Shown: positions 35,822 to 44,738 of the stretch, piece after piece
Layout of the letters: each line of letters begins with the position of its first letter
How positions within the stretch are numbered: position 1 is the first letter of the stretch
From: Ignavibacteria bacterium
Lineage (GTDB): Bacteria; Bacteroidota; Ignavibacteria; Ignavibacteriales; SURF-24
NCBI GenBank assembly: GCA_025612245.1
Contig: JAAXKQ010000010.1
Span: forward strand, 1 to 64,000
DNA: 64,000 bases
Direction: 5' to 3'
The notes under the pieces: model-generated
Database searches by the model: none
Seen by the model: the letters and a program-made list of their open reading frames with translations, nothing else
Told to the model about the DNA's origin: nothing
Program-made: the position numbers and the translations under genes

Positions 35822-36172
35822 TTAATTGCCTTGAGATACTTTGCTGCATATTGAGCCTAATATCCTTTTTAATTCTTCTGATTCACCCTTCAGTTTACTT
35901 AATTGTAAAGAATCTCCAATCTGAAGATTCTCCAGAATTCTCAACCAAAAATTCGATTCTCGCATTTCCCTCAATGAAATATTAACCTTACTTTTGAAAT
36001 CGGCTCTGGATGAAGCTGCCTGAGCTTCTTCATAATTGGCAGGACTGGATGTTGCAGACCTGATCAATTGGTTTTTTATAATACTGGTTTCTTTAGAATA
36101 TTTCAAAGTTTTTAGAAACCTAATTACATCAATTGCAAATTTAAATAATCTTTGATTTAGATCGTGATCCAT
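35822..36172 (-). CDS. Four-helix-bundle protein, S23/IVP (Avd-like) family
   Basis: A 116-aa all-helical protein of the S23 family first known from 23S rRNA intervening sequences. The core signature QLIRSATSSPANYEEAQAA, then ADFKSKVNISLREMRESNFWLRIL, is clear. Relatives include Avd of diversity-generating retroelements, which binds the reverse transcriptase and RNA; the function of free-standing members is unknown. It is bracketed by AATTAAA-type heptamer arrays (family C). No reverse transcriptase or rRNA is nearby. No Shine-Dalgarno precedes the ATG. A diverged paralog lies at 45957 inside arrays of another family. Confidence 0.85.
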   Translation of the reverse strand: MDHDLNQRLFKFAIDVIRFLKTLKYSKETSIIKNQLIRSATSSPANYEEAQAASSRADFKSKVNISLREMRESNFWLRILENLQIGDSLQLSKLKGESEELKRILGSICSKVSQGN

Positions 36173-36180
36173 GGAGGTTA

Positions 36181-36270
36181 CAATTAAAATTAAAAAGGAA
36201 AAAACTAGAAATTAAAAAGGAAAAAACTAGAAATTAAAAAGGAAAAATTAAAAATTAAAAAGTACAAAAC
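36181..36270. repeat. Family C heptamer array 5' of a four-helix-bundle gene
   Basis: AATTAAA-type units mixed with AAGGAAAAAACTAG; a 22-nt higher-order unit is repeated about three times, then simple AATTAAA units follow. Begins 9 nt upstream of the start of the S23-type gene. Confidence 0.8.
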
Positions 36271-36339
36271 AATTAAGAATCATAATGTAATATATTGTAT
36301 TCAAACTCTTAACTTGTAATCTGGATCAAAATCTTTTCC

Positions 36340-36416
36340 TTTCCTCTCTTTCCTTCCTTTCCTCCCTTTCCTCCCTTTCCTCCTTTTTACTTTTTCCTTT
36401 TTAATTTTTAATTATT
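36340..36416. repeat. Polypyrimidine tract and family C array after the GDP-fucose synthase gene
   Basis: A pyrimidine-only stretch built of CTTTCCTCC-like units (36340-36386) passes into TTTTTAC/TTTTTAA units (36387-36413). The run reaches the stop codon of the GDP-fucose synthase gene, which ends GKRGKGEE, so its last codons may be repeat-derived. Confidence 0.6.
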
Positions 36417-37380
36417 CCTCTCCTTTCCCCCTTTTTCCTTGATTTCCCAAAAACCACTCATACGCCTTCCCAATTCCTTCCTTCAGTCCTGTAGTATGGT
36501 GCCATCCCATATCGTGCAGACGCGATATATCCATCAGCTTTCTCGGTGTTCCGTCCGGTTTGCTCGTATCGTACTTAATTTTCCCCTCAAATCCAACCAC
36601 ATCCGCAATAATTGTTACCAATTCCGCAATCGTCAGATCCTCTCCCGTACCGATATTTATCTGTGAAATTCCCTTCTCATACAGATCCGGCGCATTTACC
36701 TGCTGCATCACATAATAGCACGCATCTGCCAGGTCATCCACATACAGGAACTCACGCAGTGGTGTTCCCGTTCCCCAGACCTCAACTTCCTCCTTGTTAT
36801 TTACCTTTGCTTCATGAAACTTCCTTATCAGCGCCGGCATCACATGTGAAGTCTTCAGGTCGTAATTATCAAAAGGACCGTAGAGATTCGTCGGCATTAC
36901 GGAAATAAAATTGCTCCCGTACTGCCTGTAGTAGCTCTCGCAAAGCTTTATGCCTGCAATCTTGGCAATTGCGTAAGGCTCATTTGTCTCTTCAAGCGGG
37001 GAAGTTAACAGGTACTCCTCCTTCAAAGGCTGCGGTGCCAGCTTGGGATAAATGCACGAACTCCCGAGGAATAATAATTTCTCGGCTCCGTATTTATACG
37101 CGGCATGAATTATATTCGATTCAATCATCAGGTTTTCATAAAGGAACTGCGCCCGGTAGATGCTGTTTGCCAGTATTCCGCCAACCTTGGCCGCCGCAAC
37201 AACAACGTATTGTGGCCTTTCCTTCTCAAAAAACTCCTCAACCTTATCCTGGCGTATCAGGTTAAGCTCTCCTGAAGTCCTTGTTACAATGTTTGTATAT
37301 CCTTCCGAGGCGTACTTCCTGTGGATTGCCGAGCCCACCATTCCGCGGTGACCTGCAATATAGATTTTCTTGTCTTTCAT
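36412..37380 (-). CDS. fcl: GDP-L-fucose synthase
   Basis: A 322-aa epimerase-reductase converting GDP-4-keto-6-deoxymannose to GDP-L-fucose with NADPH. The N-terminus [28 protein letters not shown] (catalytic Ser and Cys) and [10 protein letters not shown] (Tyr-x3-Lys) identify it. It shares direction with gmd but a four-helix-bundle gene and repeats lie between them, as though inserted into a gmd-fcl pair. The C-terminal GKRGKGEE is lysine-rich and overlaps purine-rich repeat DNA. Confidence 0.94.
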   Translation of the reverse strand: MKDKKIYIAGHRGMVGSAIHRKYASEGYTNIVTRTSGELNLIRQDKVEEFFEKERPQYVVVAAAKVGGILANSIYRAQFLYENLMIESNIIHAAYKYGAEKLLFLGSSCIYPKLAPQPLKEEYLLTSPLEETNEPYAIAKIAGIKLCESYYRQYGSNFISVMPTNLYGPFDNYDLKTSHVMPALIRKFHEAKVNNKEEVEVWGTGTPLREFLYVDDLADACYYVMQQVNAPDLYEKGISQINIGTGEDLTIAELVTIIADVVGFEGKIKYDTSKPDGTPRKLMDISRLHDMGWHHTTGLKEGIGKAYEWFLGNQGKRGKGEE

Positions 37381-37616
37381 AACGGAGCCTGTATTTTAAC
37401 TGTAATTAAATGAATAACCAAACTAAAATAAACAAATTAAAAGAATCAACGCAAAACCCGCATTAATTTTTGAATCATCCTCAATTTCTTATTATAATAT
37501 TAATAGAAGGGTAGGGTAGGGACGAGGGCAAATTCAGTTCTTCCGGCCTCCTTATACCGCTGCTCCTTCACATTTATTTTCCTCATTTCATTAACAATTT
37601 CCCGGGAGAGTGAACT

Positions 37617-38708
37617 TTGAAGAAAATCATATCCGTAGTAGGCGCAAGGCCTAATTTCATGAAAGTGGCTCCGCTTCATAAGGCATTTAGAAACTATGAT
37701 GGACAAATAGAGCACCTGATCTGCCATACAGGTCAGCATTACGACGAAAAGATGTCGAAAGTATTCTTTAACGACCTTGAACTCCCCAAACCCCGCTTCT
37801 ACCTTGGCGTCGGCTCCGGTAGCCACGCAGAACAGACCGCCCGCGTAATGATAGAATTCGAAAAAGTGCTCCAGGAGGAAAAACCTGACCTCGTTATTGT
37901 AGTCGGCGACGTGAATTCAACCATTGCATGCAGCCTCGTAGCTTCAAAACTGCATATCAAAGTAGCACACGTGGAGGCAGGACTCAGAAGCTTCGACCGT
38001 ACGATGCCCGAGGAAATTAACCGCCTCCTTACAGATTCCATTGCGGATTATCTGTTTGTAACTGAAAAAAGCGGACTGGAGAACCTCAGGCGCGAAGGGG
38101 TACCTGAAAATAAAATCTTCTTTACCGGAAACGTAATGATAGATAGCCTTATTAACTACCTCCCTAAAGCTTCGGCCCTCGATACCCCTTCATGCTATAG
38201 CCTGGAAAAAGGGAAGTATATACTGGTTACGCTCCACCGCCCGAGCAACGTGGATTCCAGAGACTACCTGGAAAAACTCATCCATATGCTGAATACAGTC
38301 TCAGAAAAAAGAAAACTCATTTTTCCCATCCACCCAAGAACCAAAAACAACATGCAGAAATTCGGCCTTTATGACTCACTCTGCTCAAATATTATACTGA
38401 CCGAACCTATCGGCTATATTGACTTCCTGTCGCTTACACAAAATGCCGAACTCATAATTACCGACTCCGGCGGCATACAGGAAGAATCCACTTACCTGGG
38501 AATTCAGTGCATTACAGTCAGAAATAATACCGAAAGACCCGTTACCGTGGAAGTAGGCACTAACCAGCTGATTGGCACCGACCTGGCAAAAGTCGAAGAC
38601 GCCGCACTCAGCGTCCTCAATGGAAACTTCAAAAAGGGCAGAATCCCGGAACTATGGGACGGCCGCGCCGCCGACCGCATCGCCGAAATTCTCATAAAAC
38701 AACTATAA
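37617..38708 (+). CDS. wecB: UDP-N-acetylglucosamine 2-epimerase family (WecB/WbpI type)
   Basis: A 363-aa non-hydrolysing epimerase. Signatures: VGARPNFMKVAPL, HTGQHYDEKMS, VVGDVNSTIACSL, HVEAGLRSFDRTMPEEINR, TLHRPSNVD and TDSGGIQEESTYLG. WecB makes UDP-ManNAc; close relatives (WbpI/WlbD) epimerise UDP-2,3-diacetamido-glucuronic acid. Given the wbpA-, wbpB- and wbpD-like genes at 43.6-47.8 kb, the latter substrate is attractive. TTG start, supported by GGGAGAG upstream. Confidence 0.92.
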   Translation: MKKIISVVGARPNFMKVAPLHKAFRNYDGQIEHLICHTGQHYDEKMSKVFFNDLELPKPRFYLGVGSGSHAEQTARVMIEFEKVLQEEKPDLVIVVGDVNSTIACSLVASKLHIKVAHVEAGLRSFDRTMPEEINRLLTDSIADYLFVTEKSGLENLRREGVPENKIFFTGNVMIDSLINYLPKASALDTPSCYSLEKGKYILVTLHRPSNVDSRDYLEKLIHMLNTVSEKRKLIFPIHPRTKNNMQKFGLYDSLCSNIILTEPIGYIDFLSLTQNAELIITDSGGIQEESTYLGIQCITVRNNTERPVTVEVGTNQLIGTDLAKVEDAALSVLNGNFKKGRIPELWDGRAADRIAEILIKQL

Positions 38709-39471
38709 TGGGAAATGCCGAATGGAAGAAAGGAAAAACGGGGAAATTGTGAGCCCTGAATTATGAATGAAAGGGGATTGAAGCATTATTTATAATGTGA
38801 GCATATATACACGTTCCCTACCGCTAAAGCGGTAGAAATCCCAACACATTTATTACACCCGCTCACATTGCTTCCATTCATCATTCCTCTGTGCCGCTCC
38901 TGACCGGAGCTTTGTGTGTTGTGTGAAAAATCCTTTTCCCAGGGGTTCAGTCGCCCCCATCCGGGGGCTTCCTCACCCCGGGCTACTGATGTTACGCCCG
39001 CGCTGCGGGCTCATTCATTGCACAATTCTAATTTGTCTGCCTTCATGGATATTTCTTTTTTAACCTTTTCCTTAACCTCGAACCTAGAACCTTGAACTTT
39101 GAACCTCTTTTTCCTTGAACCTTGAACTTCCTCTCCCTCGAACCTCTTTCCCAACTTAAAACTTAAAACTCAAAACTTAAAACTCAAAACTCAACGCTTC
39201 TCCTCCTCCCCCCAAGCTCCGGCAGGAGCGTCATGTAGGAACCATGCATGAAGATAAAAGTAAAGGAAAAGGAAGAAAGGTTAAGCCTGAAGTTAAAAGA
39301 AGAACAAAAATGTTGAATTATAAGTGAGGAAATGGGAAAAACAGGGAAACTTGAGGCAACTATAAAGAATTATTTTAATTTTATTTTTCTTTTGGCTTTT
39401 TCAGTTTAAGTTTTTAGTTTTACCGCTGATAAAATAATTTTTTATGTAAAAGATTTTATCCTCTGGAAACA
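38709..39471. repeat. 763-nt gene-free region with REP-like hairpins and heptamer arrays
   Basis: Holds several short perfect hairpins: CTACCGCTAAAGCGGTAG (38818-38835), GCTCC-TGACC-GGAGC near 38898, GCCCCC-ATCC-GGGGGC (38953-38968), GCCCGCGCTGCGGGC (38996-39010), and AGCTCC-GGCA-GGAGCG with tail TCATGTAGGAA near 39215. The last resembles the element end at 19645. From 39071 to 39195 families A and B arrays follow in the usual order. The promoter of the marR gene must lie at the end. Confidence 0.7.
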
Positions 39472-39957
39472 ATGGAACAACTAAAGAAAAAATCCCCCTC
39501 CCCCGAATTGAATCTTGCCGTTAAAGGAAGGATTGAGCAGGCGTATACTATGGCCGAGCTTACTTTTGAACTCGTTAAAGAGTATACAAACATGGAGCTC
39601 GATTTTGCCGGGCAGAACGACCTGACTCCCGCTGAATTTAAGCTGTTATGTTATTTCAGAAATACCGAGTCTGTCAGTATAAAGGATCTGGTAAAAGAAA
39701 TGAAACTCACTCCGGGGCGTATTACACATATCATTACTTCCCTGGAAGAAAAAAAACTGATTACTAGAAATATTAACCCTGCCGACAGGCGTGGAATTAA
39801 TGTTTTCCTGACGGGTAAAAGTCTGCCTTTAATCAAGGACCTGAATGACAAGTGCATCGATTTGCAACAATGCGTACTTGAAAAATATAAACCCGATGAA
39901 GCACGTAACGCAATTTGCTTAATCAAGGACCTTGTGAAAAGTATGAAGGAAAGATAG
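39472..39957 (+). CDS. MarR family transcriptional regulator
   Basis: A 161-aa winged-helix protein. LTPAEFKLLCYFRNTESVSIKDLVKEMKL, then TPGRITHIITSLEEKKLITR and the wing DRRGINVFLTGKS are the MarR signature. It would bind palindromic operators as a dimer and release on binding small aromatic or oxidative signals. It stands alone; no target gene is obvious beside it. Confidence 0.9.
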   Translation: MEQLKKKSPSPELNLAVKGRIEQAYTMAELTFELVKEYTNMELDFAGQNDLTPAEFKLLCYFRNTESVSIKDLVKEMKLTPGRITHIITSLEEKKLITRNINPADRRGINVFLTGKSLPLIKDLNDKCIDLQQCVLEKYKPDEARNAICLIKDLVKSMKER

Positions 39958-40107
39958 TCCGGCATGCACTGACTGGAAAAGCAATAGCTGGAAATGATTA
40001 AACTGCAGCCTGTTTTTCACATTGATACCCTCTACCCGTTTGCCTGAGGCGAAGCTCGCCCCAGGACTGTGATATCTATGTGCTGTACGTTTCTTAAAAA
40101 ACAAACG

Positions 40108-42123
40108 TCATTTAATCATTTTCTTCAAACGCTCGATCTCGTCGCGGATGGCTGCGGCACGCTCAAATTCCAGGTCCTTTGCGGCCTCAAGCATCTGAGT
40201 CGTCAGCTGCTCCACCAAGTCCTGCTTCTGATCTTCTGTCATGTATTTTATGACCGGCTCGGCTACCTTGCTGAATGATGCGTCGTTCTTTTCCTGATCC
40301 TTCTTCCTCACGTCGGCAATTGAGGTGGAGTTCATAATTTCTTCCACACTCTTGAATATCGTCTTCGGCGTAATGTTATGCTCTTTATTGTACGCCATCT
40401 GAATCTTGCGGCGGCGATTGGTCTCGTTGATCGTTTTGCGCATGGACTCGGTTATCACGTCGGCATACATTATTACTTTCCCGTTCACATTACGCGCCGT
40501 ACGTCCCGCTGTCTGCATCAGCGATCGCTCACTCCTCAGGAAACCTTCTTTATCGGCATCTATTATGGCAACTAGCGAGACTTCGGGAAGATCCAAGCCT
40601 TCCCTCAATAGGTTAACTCCTACTAGTACGTCGAAATCACCCAGACGCAGATCGCGCACAATCTCAACCCTTTCCAGAGCATCTATGTCGCTATGTATGT
40701 AACGGACCAGTATCCCGATCCTGTCCAGATAATCCGTCAGATCCTCAGCCATCTTCTTGGTAAGCGTTGTAACCAGAACCCTTTCCTTTTTCTCAACGCG
40801 TATGCGTATCTCACCTATCAAATCGTCAATCTGGTTCTTAACGGGACGCACCTGAATTTCAGGATCCAATAAGCCTGTAGGACGTATGATCTGCTCTACA
40901 AATGAACCGCCGGTCCTTTCAAGCTCATAATCGGCCGGTGTTGCACTGACGTAAATTACCTGGTTGGTTAAGTTCAGAAACTCGTCGAATTTGAGGGGAC
41001 GGTTATCCAGAGCCGATGGAAGACGGAAACCGTATTCAACCAGTACCTCCTTGCGTGCGCGGTCGCCGTTATACATGCCCCTGACCTGCGGAACCGTTAC
41101 GTGCGATTCATCTATTACAAGCAGAAAATCCTTCGGAAAATAATCGAACAAACAGTACGGGCGCGATCCTGCCGGCCGACCGTCCATGTGACGCGAATAG
41201 TTCTCAATGCCCGAGCAGTAACCAATCTCTTTGATCATTTCTATATCGAAACGCGTGCGCTGCTCCAGCCTCTGGGCTTCCAGGTACTTTTCCTGCGAAT
41301 TAAAATACTGCAGACGCTCCCTGAGCTCTTCTTCTATTGTCTGAACACCCCTGGCAACCTGCTCCTTTGTGGAAACAAAATGCTTCGCCGGGTATACGGC
41401 AATTGACTCAACCTCCCGTATAACGTCCCCTGTAATGGAATCTATAATAGATATCTTCTCTATATCGTCACCCCAGTATTCAACACGTATGGCCTCTTCG
41501 GTCTGATAAGCCGGAATGATCTCCACAACGTCACCCCGGGCGCGGAATGTCCCGCGTGTAAACTCGGCGTCGTTGCGGTTATAATAAATATCTATCAGCT
41601 GCCGCATGAGCTTCTTGCGCGGCAGTTCTCTATCTTTATTTATAAAGATCATCTGGCTGGCATAATCCTGCGGCGCGCCTATGCCGTAAATGCAGCTTAC
41701 ACTGGCTACAATAATAACATCCTTGCGGCCTTCTATCAGGGCGGTCGTAGCCTTGAGACGCAGACGGTCAATTTCCTCGTTTATGGAAAAATCCTTTTCT
41801 ATATATAAATCGTTCTTTACAACGTAGGCCTCCGGCTGGTAATAATCATAATAGCTGATAAAGAACTCAACGGCATTATTGGGAAAAAATGCCTTGAATT
41901 CCGAATAAAGCTGTGCCGCCAGAGTCTTATTGTGCGAAATAATGAGCGTAGGCCTGTTTATTTCCTTAATCACGTTGGAAATAGTATATGTCTTCCCGCT
42001 GCCCGTAACACCCAGAAGTATCTGGTCCTTTTCGCCTCGATGTATGCCTTCAACGAGCTGACGTATAGCCTCCGGCTGATCGCCTGAAGGCTGATAACTG
42101 GAAACAAGTTCAAACTTTTTCAT
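40108..42123 (-). CDS. uvrB: Excinuclease ABC subunit B
   Basis: A 671-aa helicase-like subunit of nucleotide excision repair that verifies damage after UvrA and recruits UvrC. Walker [11 protein letters not shown], the beta-hairpin region [24 protein letters not shown], helicase motif QTAGRTARN, and the C-terminal UVR domain ([21 protein letters not shown]) are all present at full length. Located among polysaccharide genes but not linked to them in function. Confidence 0.97.
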   Translation of the reverse strand: MKKFELVSSYQPSGDQPEAIRQLVEGIHRGEKDQILLGVTGSGKTYTISNVIKEINRPTLIISHNKTLAAQLYSEFKAFFPNNAVEFFISYYDYYQPEAYVVKNDLYIEKDFSINEEIDRLRLKATTALIEGRKDVIIVASVSCIYGIGAPQDYASQMIFINKDRELPRKKLMRQLIDIYYNRNDAEFTRGTFRARGDVVEIIPAYQTEEAIRVEYWGDDIEKISIIDSITGDVIREVESIAVYPAKHFVSTKEQVARGVQTIEEELRERLQYFNSQEKYLEAQRLEQRTRFDIEMIKEIGYCSGIENYSRHMDGRPAGSRPYCLFDYFPKDFLLVIDESHVTVPQVRGMYNGDRARKEVLVEYGFRLPSALDNRPLKFDEFLNLTNQVIYVSATPADYELERTGGSFVEQIIRPTGLLDPEIQVRPVKNQIDDLIGEIRIRVEKKERVLVTTLTKKMAEDLTDYLDRIGILVRYIHSDIDALERVEIVRDLRLGDFDVLVGVNLLREGLDLPEVSLVAIIDADKEGFLRSERSLMQTAGRTARNVNGKVIMYADVITESMRKTINETNRRRKIQMAYNKEHNITPKTIFKSVEEIMNSTSIADVRKKDQEKNDASFSKVAEPVIKYMTEDQKQDLVEQLTTQMLEAAKDLEFERAAAIRDEIERLKKMIK

Positions 42124-42301
42124 AATAAAACTTCAAAAAAATAAGAAAAATCAGCTTATCAGCTGAAAAATATCTTTTTAAGATAAGAAAGTGAGTGCTA
42201 AATATAAAGGCAGAAAGGGAGGAGGGGAAAAGAAGTTTTCAGTTATAAGCCTTAAAGGAACCGCCTTTAATCCCGCAAAATATCCGCGCCCTTACCACAA
42301 A

Positions 42302-42496
42302 CTACCTGTCCTTCTTCCTGAATTTTTCCTTTACCTTATTCAATATGCGGCGGGCCCATACAAACTCCGTCGCCAGTATCGCTATCCCCGCCGGTATCAC
42401 TATAAAGGCGGGACCCGGTAACACCAGCAATGCAATGCCTATTAAAAGCACCGTAAAACCCACAACGGCCACAACTATGCGCTTTAATTGTCTCAT
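42302..42496 (-). CDS. PGPGW-type small membrane protein
   Basis: A 64-aa protein with two hydrophobic helices (VVAVVGFTVLLIGIALLVL and FIVIPAGIAILATEF) around the LPGPAF motif, and a basic tail. This is the putative transmembrane PGPGW family; its function is unknown. It lies upstream of uvrB in the same direction, with a gap of 178 nt. Confidence 0.8.
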   Translation of the reverse strand: MRQLKRIVVAVVGFTVLLIGIALLVLPGPAFIVIPAGIAILATEFVWARRILNKVKEKFRKKDR

Positions 42497-42660
42497 CAGA
42501 AAAATCTATTAAATATTCGCAAAAAAAACAATTTCATTCCCAAACCCGGCCCATACAAAGACAAACTTGCCCCCATCCCCCTCAGCCTTCCCTTCTTCTT
42601 CTGCTTTTCCCCCCTTTTTTTCTGCTTTTTAAATATTTTTTCATTAATTTTCATAAAATT

Positions 42661-42692
42661 TTCCGAAAACGCACTCCGTCACCATATTATAT
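42661..42692 (+). promoter_or_regulatory. Promoter-like repeat, copy 1
   Basis: TTCCGAAAACGC-ACTCCGTCACCATATTATATA (two blocks) recurs almost exactly at 43251-43282. TTCCGA and TATTAT are about 18 nt apart, a sigma-70-like arrangement. An 11-bp inverted repeat ATTTTATTGCC/GGCAATAAAAT (42706-42716, 42733-42743) follows in what would be the 5' leader of the small gene at 42808. The rest of 42497-42807 shows nothing else. Confidence 0.6.
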
Positions 42693-42807
42693 AATGGGGA
42701 AAAAAATTTTATTGCCACCTTCTGCCTGATCCGGCAATAAAATATCATTCCGTTCTTTAAAATCGTTCTGTTATTAACCAAATCATTATAAATTTTGAGG
42801 GGAACTA

Positions 42808-43047
42808 ATGAATGAGGTAATTAATGGAGTGGATAAGAAGGAATCTGAAATACTGCACTACTACAACTTCAGGAGCACTTCTGTGAAACTTATCCATGAG
42901 GACGATCGGTACGTTGTTGTGTTAAAAAAGTACATTTTGCACATGTTCAAAAAAGTTAAACGCTACGAATTCTCAAATTTGTACGAAGCTGAGGACATGT
43001 ACCTGGAACAGAAGTCATTTCTTCAGTACCAGGGTAGGGCATACTAA
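42808..43047 (+). CDS. Small hypothetical protein (79 aa)
   Basis: Not recognised. ATG follows TTGAGGGG at good spacing, and the frame uses ordinary codons. The protein is charged and soluble, with beta-rich RSTSVKLIHEDDRYVVVLKKYI and helical SNLYEAEDMYLEQKSFLQ. It is preceded by a promoter-like repeat and a stem-loop, which supports its being a real, regulated gene. Confidence 0.6.
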   Translation: MNEVINGVDKKESEILHYYNFRSTSVKLIHEDDRYVVVLKKYILHMFKKVKRYEFSNLYEAEDMYLEQKSFLQYQGRAY

Positions 43048-43139
43048 CCTGCCTGAAAGGGAAGAGCAGCTCAATCCCATAAAATTGGATTACTCTTCTC
43101 CTTTCCTTTCCCCCTCCACCTTTCCCTTTTCCTATTCCT

Positions 43140-43199
43140 CCTTAACCTCGAACCTCGAACCTTCCCCCCCAACTTAAAACTTAAAACTTAAAACTTAAC
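43140..43199. repeat. Families A and B heptamer arrays
   Basis: CTTAACCTCGAACCTCGAA units, a CCCCCC spacer and then four AACTTAA units: the fourth case of the A-then-B order in intergenic DNA. The surrounding gap, 43048-43649, otherwise holds the second promoter-like repeat and a weak reading frame. Confidence 0.8.
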
Positions 43200-43250
43200 C
43201 CTTTCCCATCCCTTTACAAAAAAAAAATTTTTATTTTTTTTAATATTTTT

Positions 43251-43282
43251 TTCCGAAAACGCTCCCCGTCACCATATTATAT
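43251..43282 (+). promoter_or_regulatory. Promoter-like repeat, copy 2
   Basis: Identical at about 30 of 32 positions to the copy at 42661. Downstream, TTGAGGGG again appears before possible starts (ATG at 43321/43324 that stop at once, or GTG at 43326). Confidence 0.6.
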
Positions 43283-43325
43283 ATATGAAAGAAAAAATTA
43301 TTGTGCAGTTGAGGGGCTGCATGAT

Positions 43326-43571
43326 GTGATCTGCCAGTCACATTTTCCGCTAAAAAGCCTCCGATTGCTTTATTTTGAGACATTTTTTTGTTACCATTAC
43401 AAGTCAAAATTGGGAGTACTAAGGCAATTACCTTTCGTCTCCCTGAAGTCGTTAATTAAAAAGAATATAATGTGTCCTGTTAAACGCCATGTTGTGACTC
43501 ACGTGGCGGAGCTGTACCTGGAAATACGTAAAGGCAAAGGTTTTGGCGGAGAAATGCTGAATGCTATATGA
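43326..43571 (+). pseudogene. Possible decayed or divergent small gene downstream of promoter copy 2
   Basis: An 81-codon frame from a GTG start, following TTGAGGGG as in the 79-aa gene. It ends VKRHVVTHVAELYLEIRKGKG, loosely recalling VKRYEFSNLYEAEDMYLEQK of the 79-aa protein. The first half is unusual in composition. It could be a diverged relative, a decayed copy, or no gene at all. Confidence 0.3.
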
Positions 43572-43649
43572 AAAACGGGAAATTATTTTATATTTAATTC
43601 TAACCGTCTATTAAAGCATTAAACACTAAAAATTGAGCATTCATCATCT

Positions 43650-44228
43650 ATGAACCCCTACTTCAAACACGAGTCCGCCTACATCGACGAGCCCTGCGAT
43701 ATCGGCGAAAATACCAAAATCTGGCACTTCTGCCATATCCAGAAAAATGCCAGAATCGGTAAAAATTGCATCCTGGGCCAAAACGTCAACGTCGCCAATA
43801 ACGTCACTATCGGCGATAACTGCAAAATCCAAAATAACGTCTCCATTTACGAAGGCGTTACTCTGGAAGATTTCGTCTTCTGCGGACCCTCGATGGTCTT
43901 CACTAACGTTATCGACCCTAAATGCAAATACCCCCAGGTGGGTGCCCGGTTCTATAAACCAACCCTCGTCAAAGTGGGCGCCTCTATCGGCGCTAACGCT
44001 ACTATTGTATGCGGACATACGATCGGCCGCCACTCCATGATCGGCGCCGGCGCCGTCGTTACTAAAGACGTCCCCGACTACGCTCTCGTCGTCGGTAACC
44101 CCGCTCGACTAATAGGATGGGTCAGCGAAGCTGGTAAAAAACTTGTATTCGATAAAAACGGCCTCGCCCGCTGCGAAAAATCCGGCAAAACCTATAAGTT
44201 CGAAAACGGCAAAGTAACAGAAGTGTAA
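43650..44228 (+). CDS. wbpD: Hexapeptide-repeat N-acetyltransferase, WbpD/WlbB type
   Basis: A 192-aa left-handed beta-helix enzyme. Hexapeptide turns run from [20 protein letters not shown] to [12 protein letters not shown]; the [14 protein letters not shown] loop, [35 protein letters not shown] and the C-terminal zinc-ribbon-like tail are typical of UDP-2-acetamido-3-amino-glucuronate N-acetyltransferase. It uses acetyl-CoA to make UDP-GlcNAc(3NAc)A. Codons are strongly C-ending, unlike the AT-rich pse genes downstream. Confidence 0.9.
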   Translation: MNPYFKHESAYIDEPCDIGENTKIWHFCHIQKNARIGKNCILGQNVNVANNVTIGDNCKIQNNVSIYEGVTLEDFVFCGPSMVFTNVIDPKCKYPQVGARFYKPTLVKVGASIGANATIVCGHTIGRHSMIGAGAVVTKDVPDYALVVGNPARLIGWVSEAGKKLVFDKNGLARCEKSGKTYKFENGKVTEV

Positions 44229-44732
44229 AATCGAACCCCTTGTGTCGAACCTTTTCCCCATAAGTTTAGTGCATAATTCAATACACTGCGTATGAAAAAT
44301 TTCTTCATTTATTTCAAAAACAAAATTCCCTATCCTTGCCATGGCTAATTTGAGTCATGGTGCGCTTTTCCCCCCTGTGACCCACGGGGCGGAGCTGCAA
44401 CCGGGGAAATTTGAAGGAATTAAGTAAACACAGTAGGGAGCAGGGAAGTAGGTAGTAAAAAAGTAAGAAGTAGGTAGTAAGAAGGTAAGCAGTAGGTAGA
44501 AAGAAAGTAAGTAGCAGATAGTAAGAAAATAAGCTGCGGATAGTAAAAAAGTAAACGGTTAATAGTAAGGAGCAAAAAGAAAACAATAGCGTAGAAGCAT
44601 ATTCAAAAATTCAAAAATTCTGGGGAAAAATTATCCCCCCGCACCTCGCCTTTAAGCAATGCGGAATGGGTTTGACGTTTACCTCCCGTCTGTTATCTTA
44701 TCAGGATAACCGTCTTTTCCCAATATCAAACT
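44229..44732. repeat. Gene-free region with family D heptamer array
   Basis: From 44434 to 44582 lie purine-rich AGTAGGT/AGTAAGA/AAGTAAG units with loose period 7 and about 21-22, different in sequence from families A-C. The rest holds no gene or RNA that I recognise. Confidence 0.7.
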
Positions 44733-44738
44733 TTGAAT

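Noticed and set aside
35822-36172. Diversity-generating retroelement suggested by an Avd-like protein
   Set aside because: No reverse transcriptase and no template/variable repeat pair with adenine-specific mismatches was seen; only the Avd-like fold family is shared.
36181-36270. CRISPR-like repeated units of about 22 nt
   Set aside because: Units are contiguous, degenerate and AT-rich with no unique spacers, and no cas gene is nearby; they are heptamer-type tandem repeats.
40086-40107. ACGTTT/AAACGT hairpin at the end of uvrB as a terminator
   Set aside because: The stem is only six A/T-rich base pairs and has no clear T-run in the required direction.
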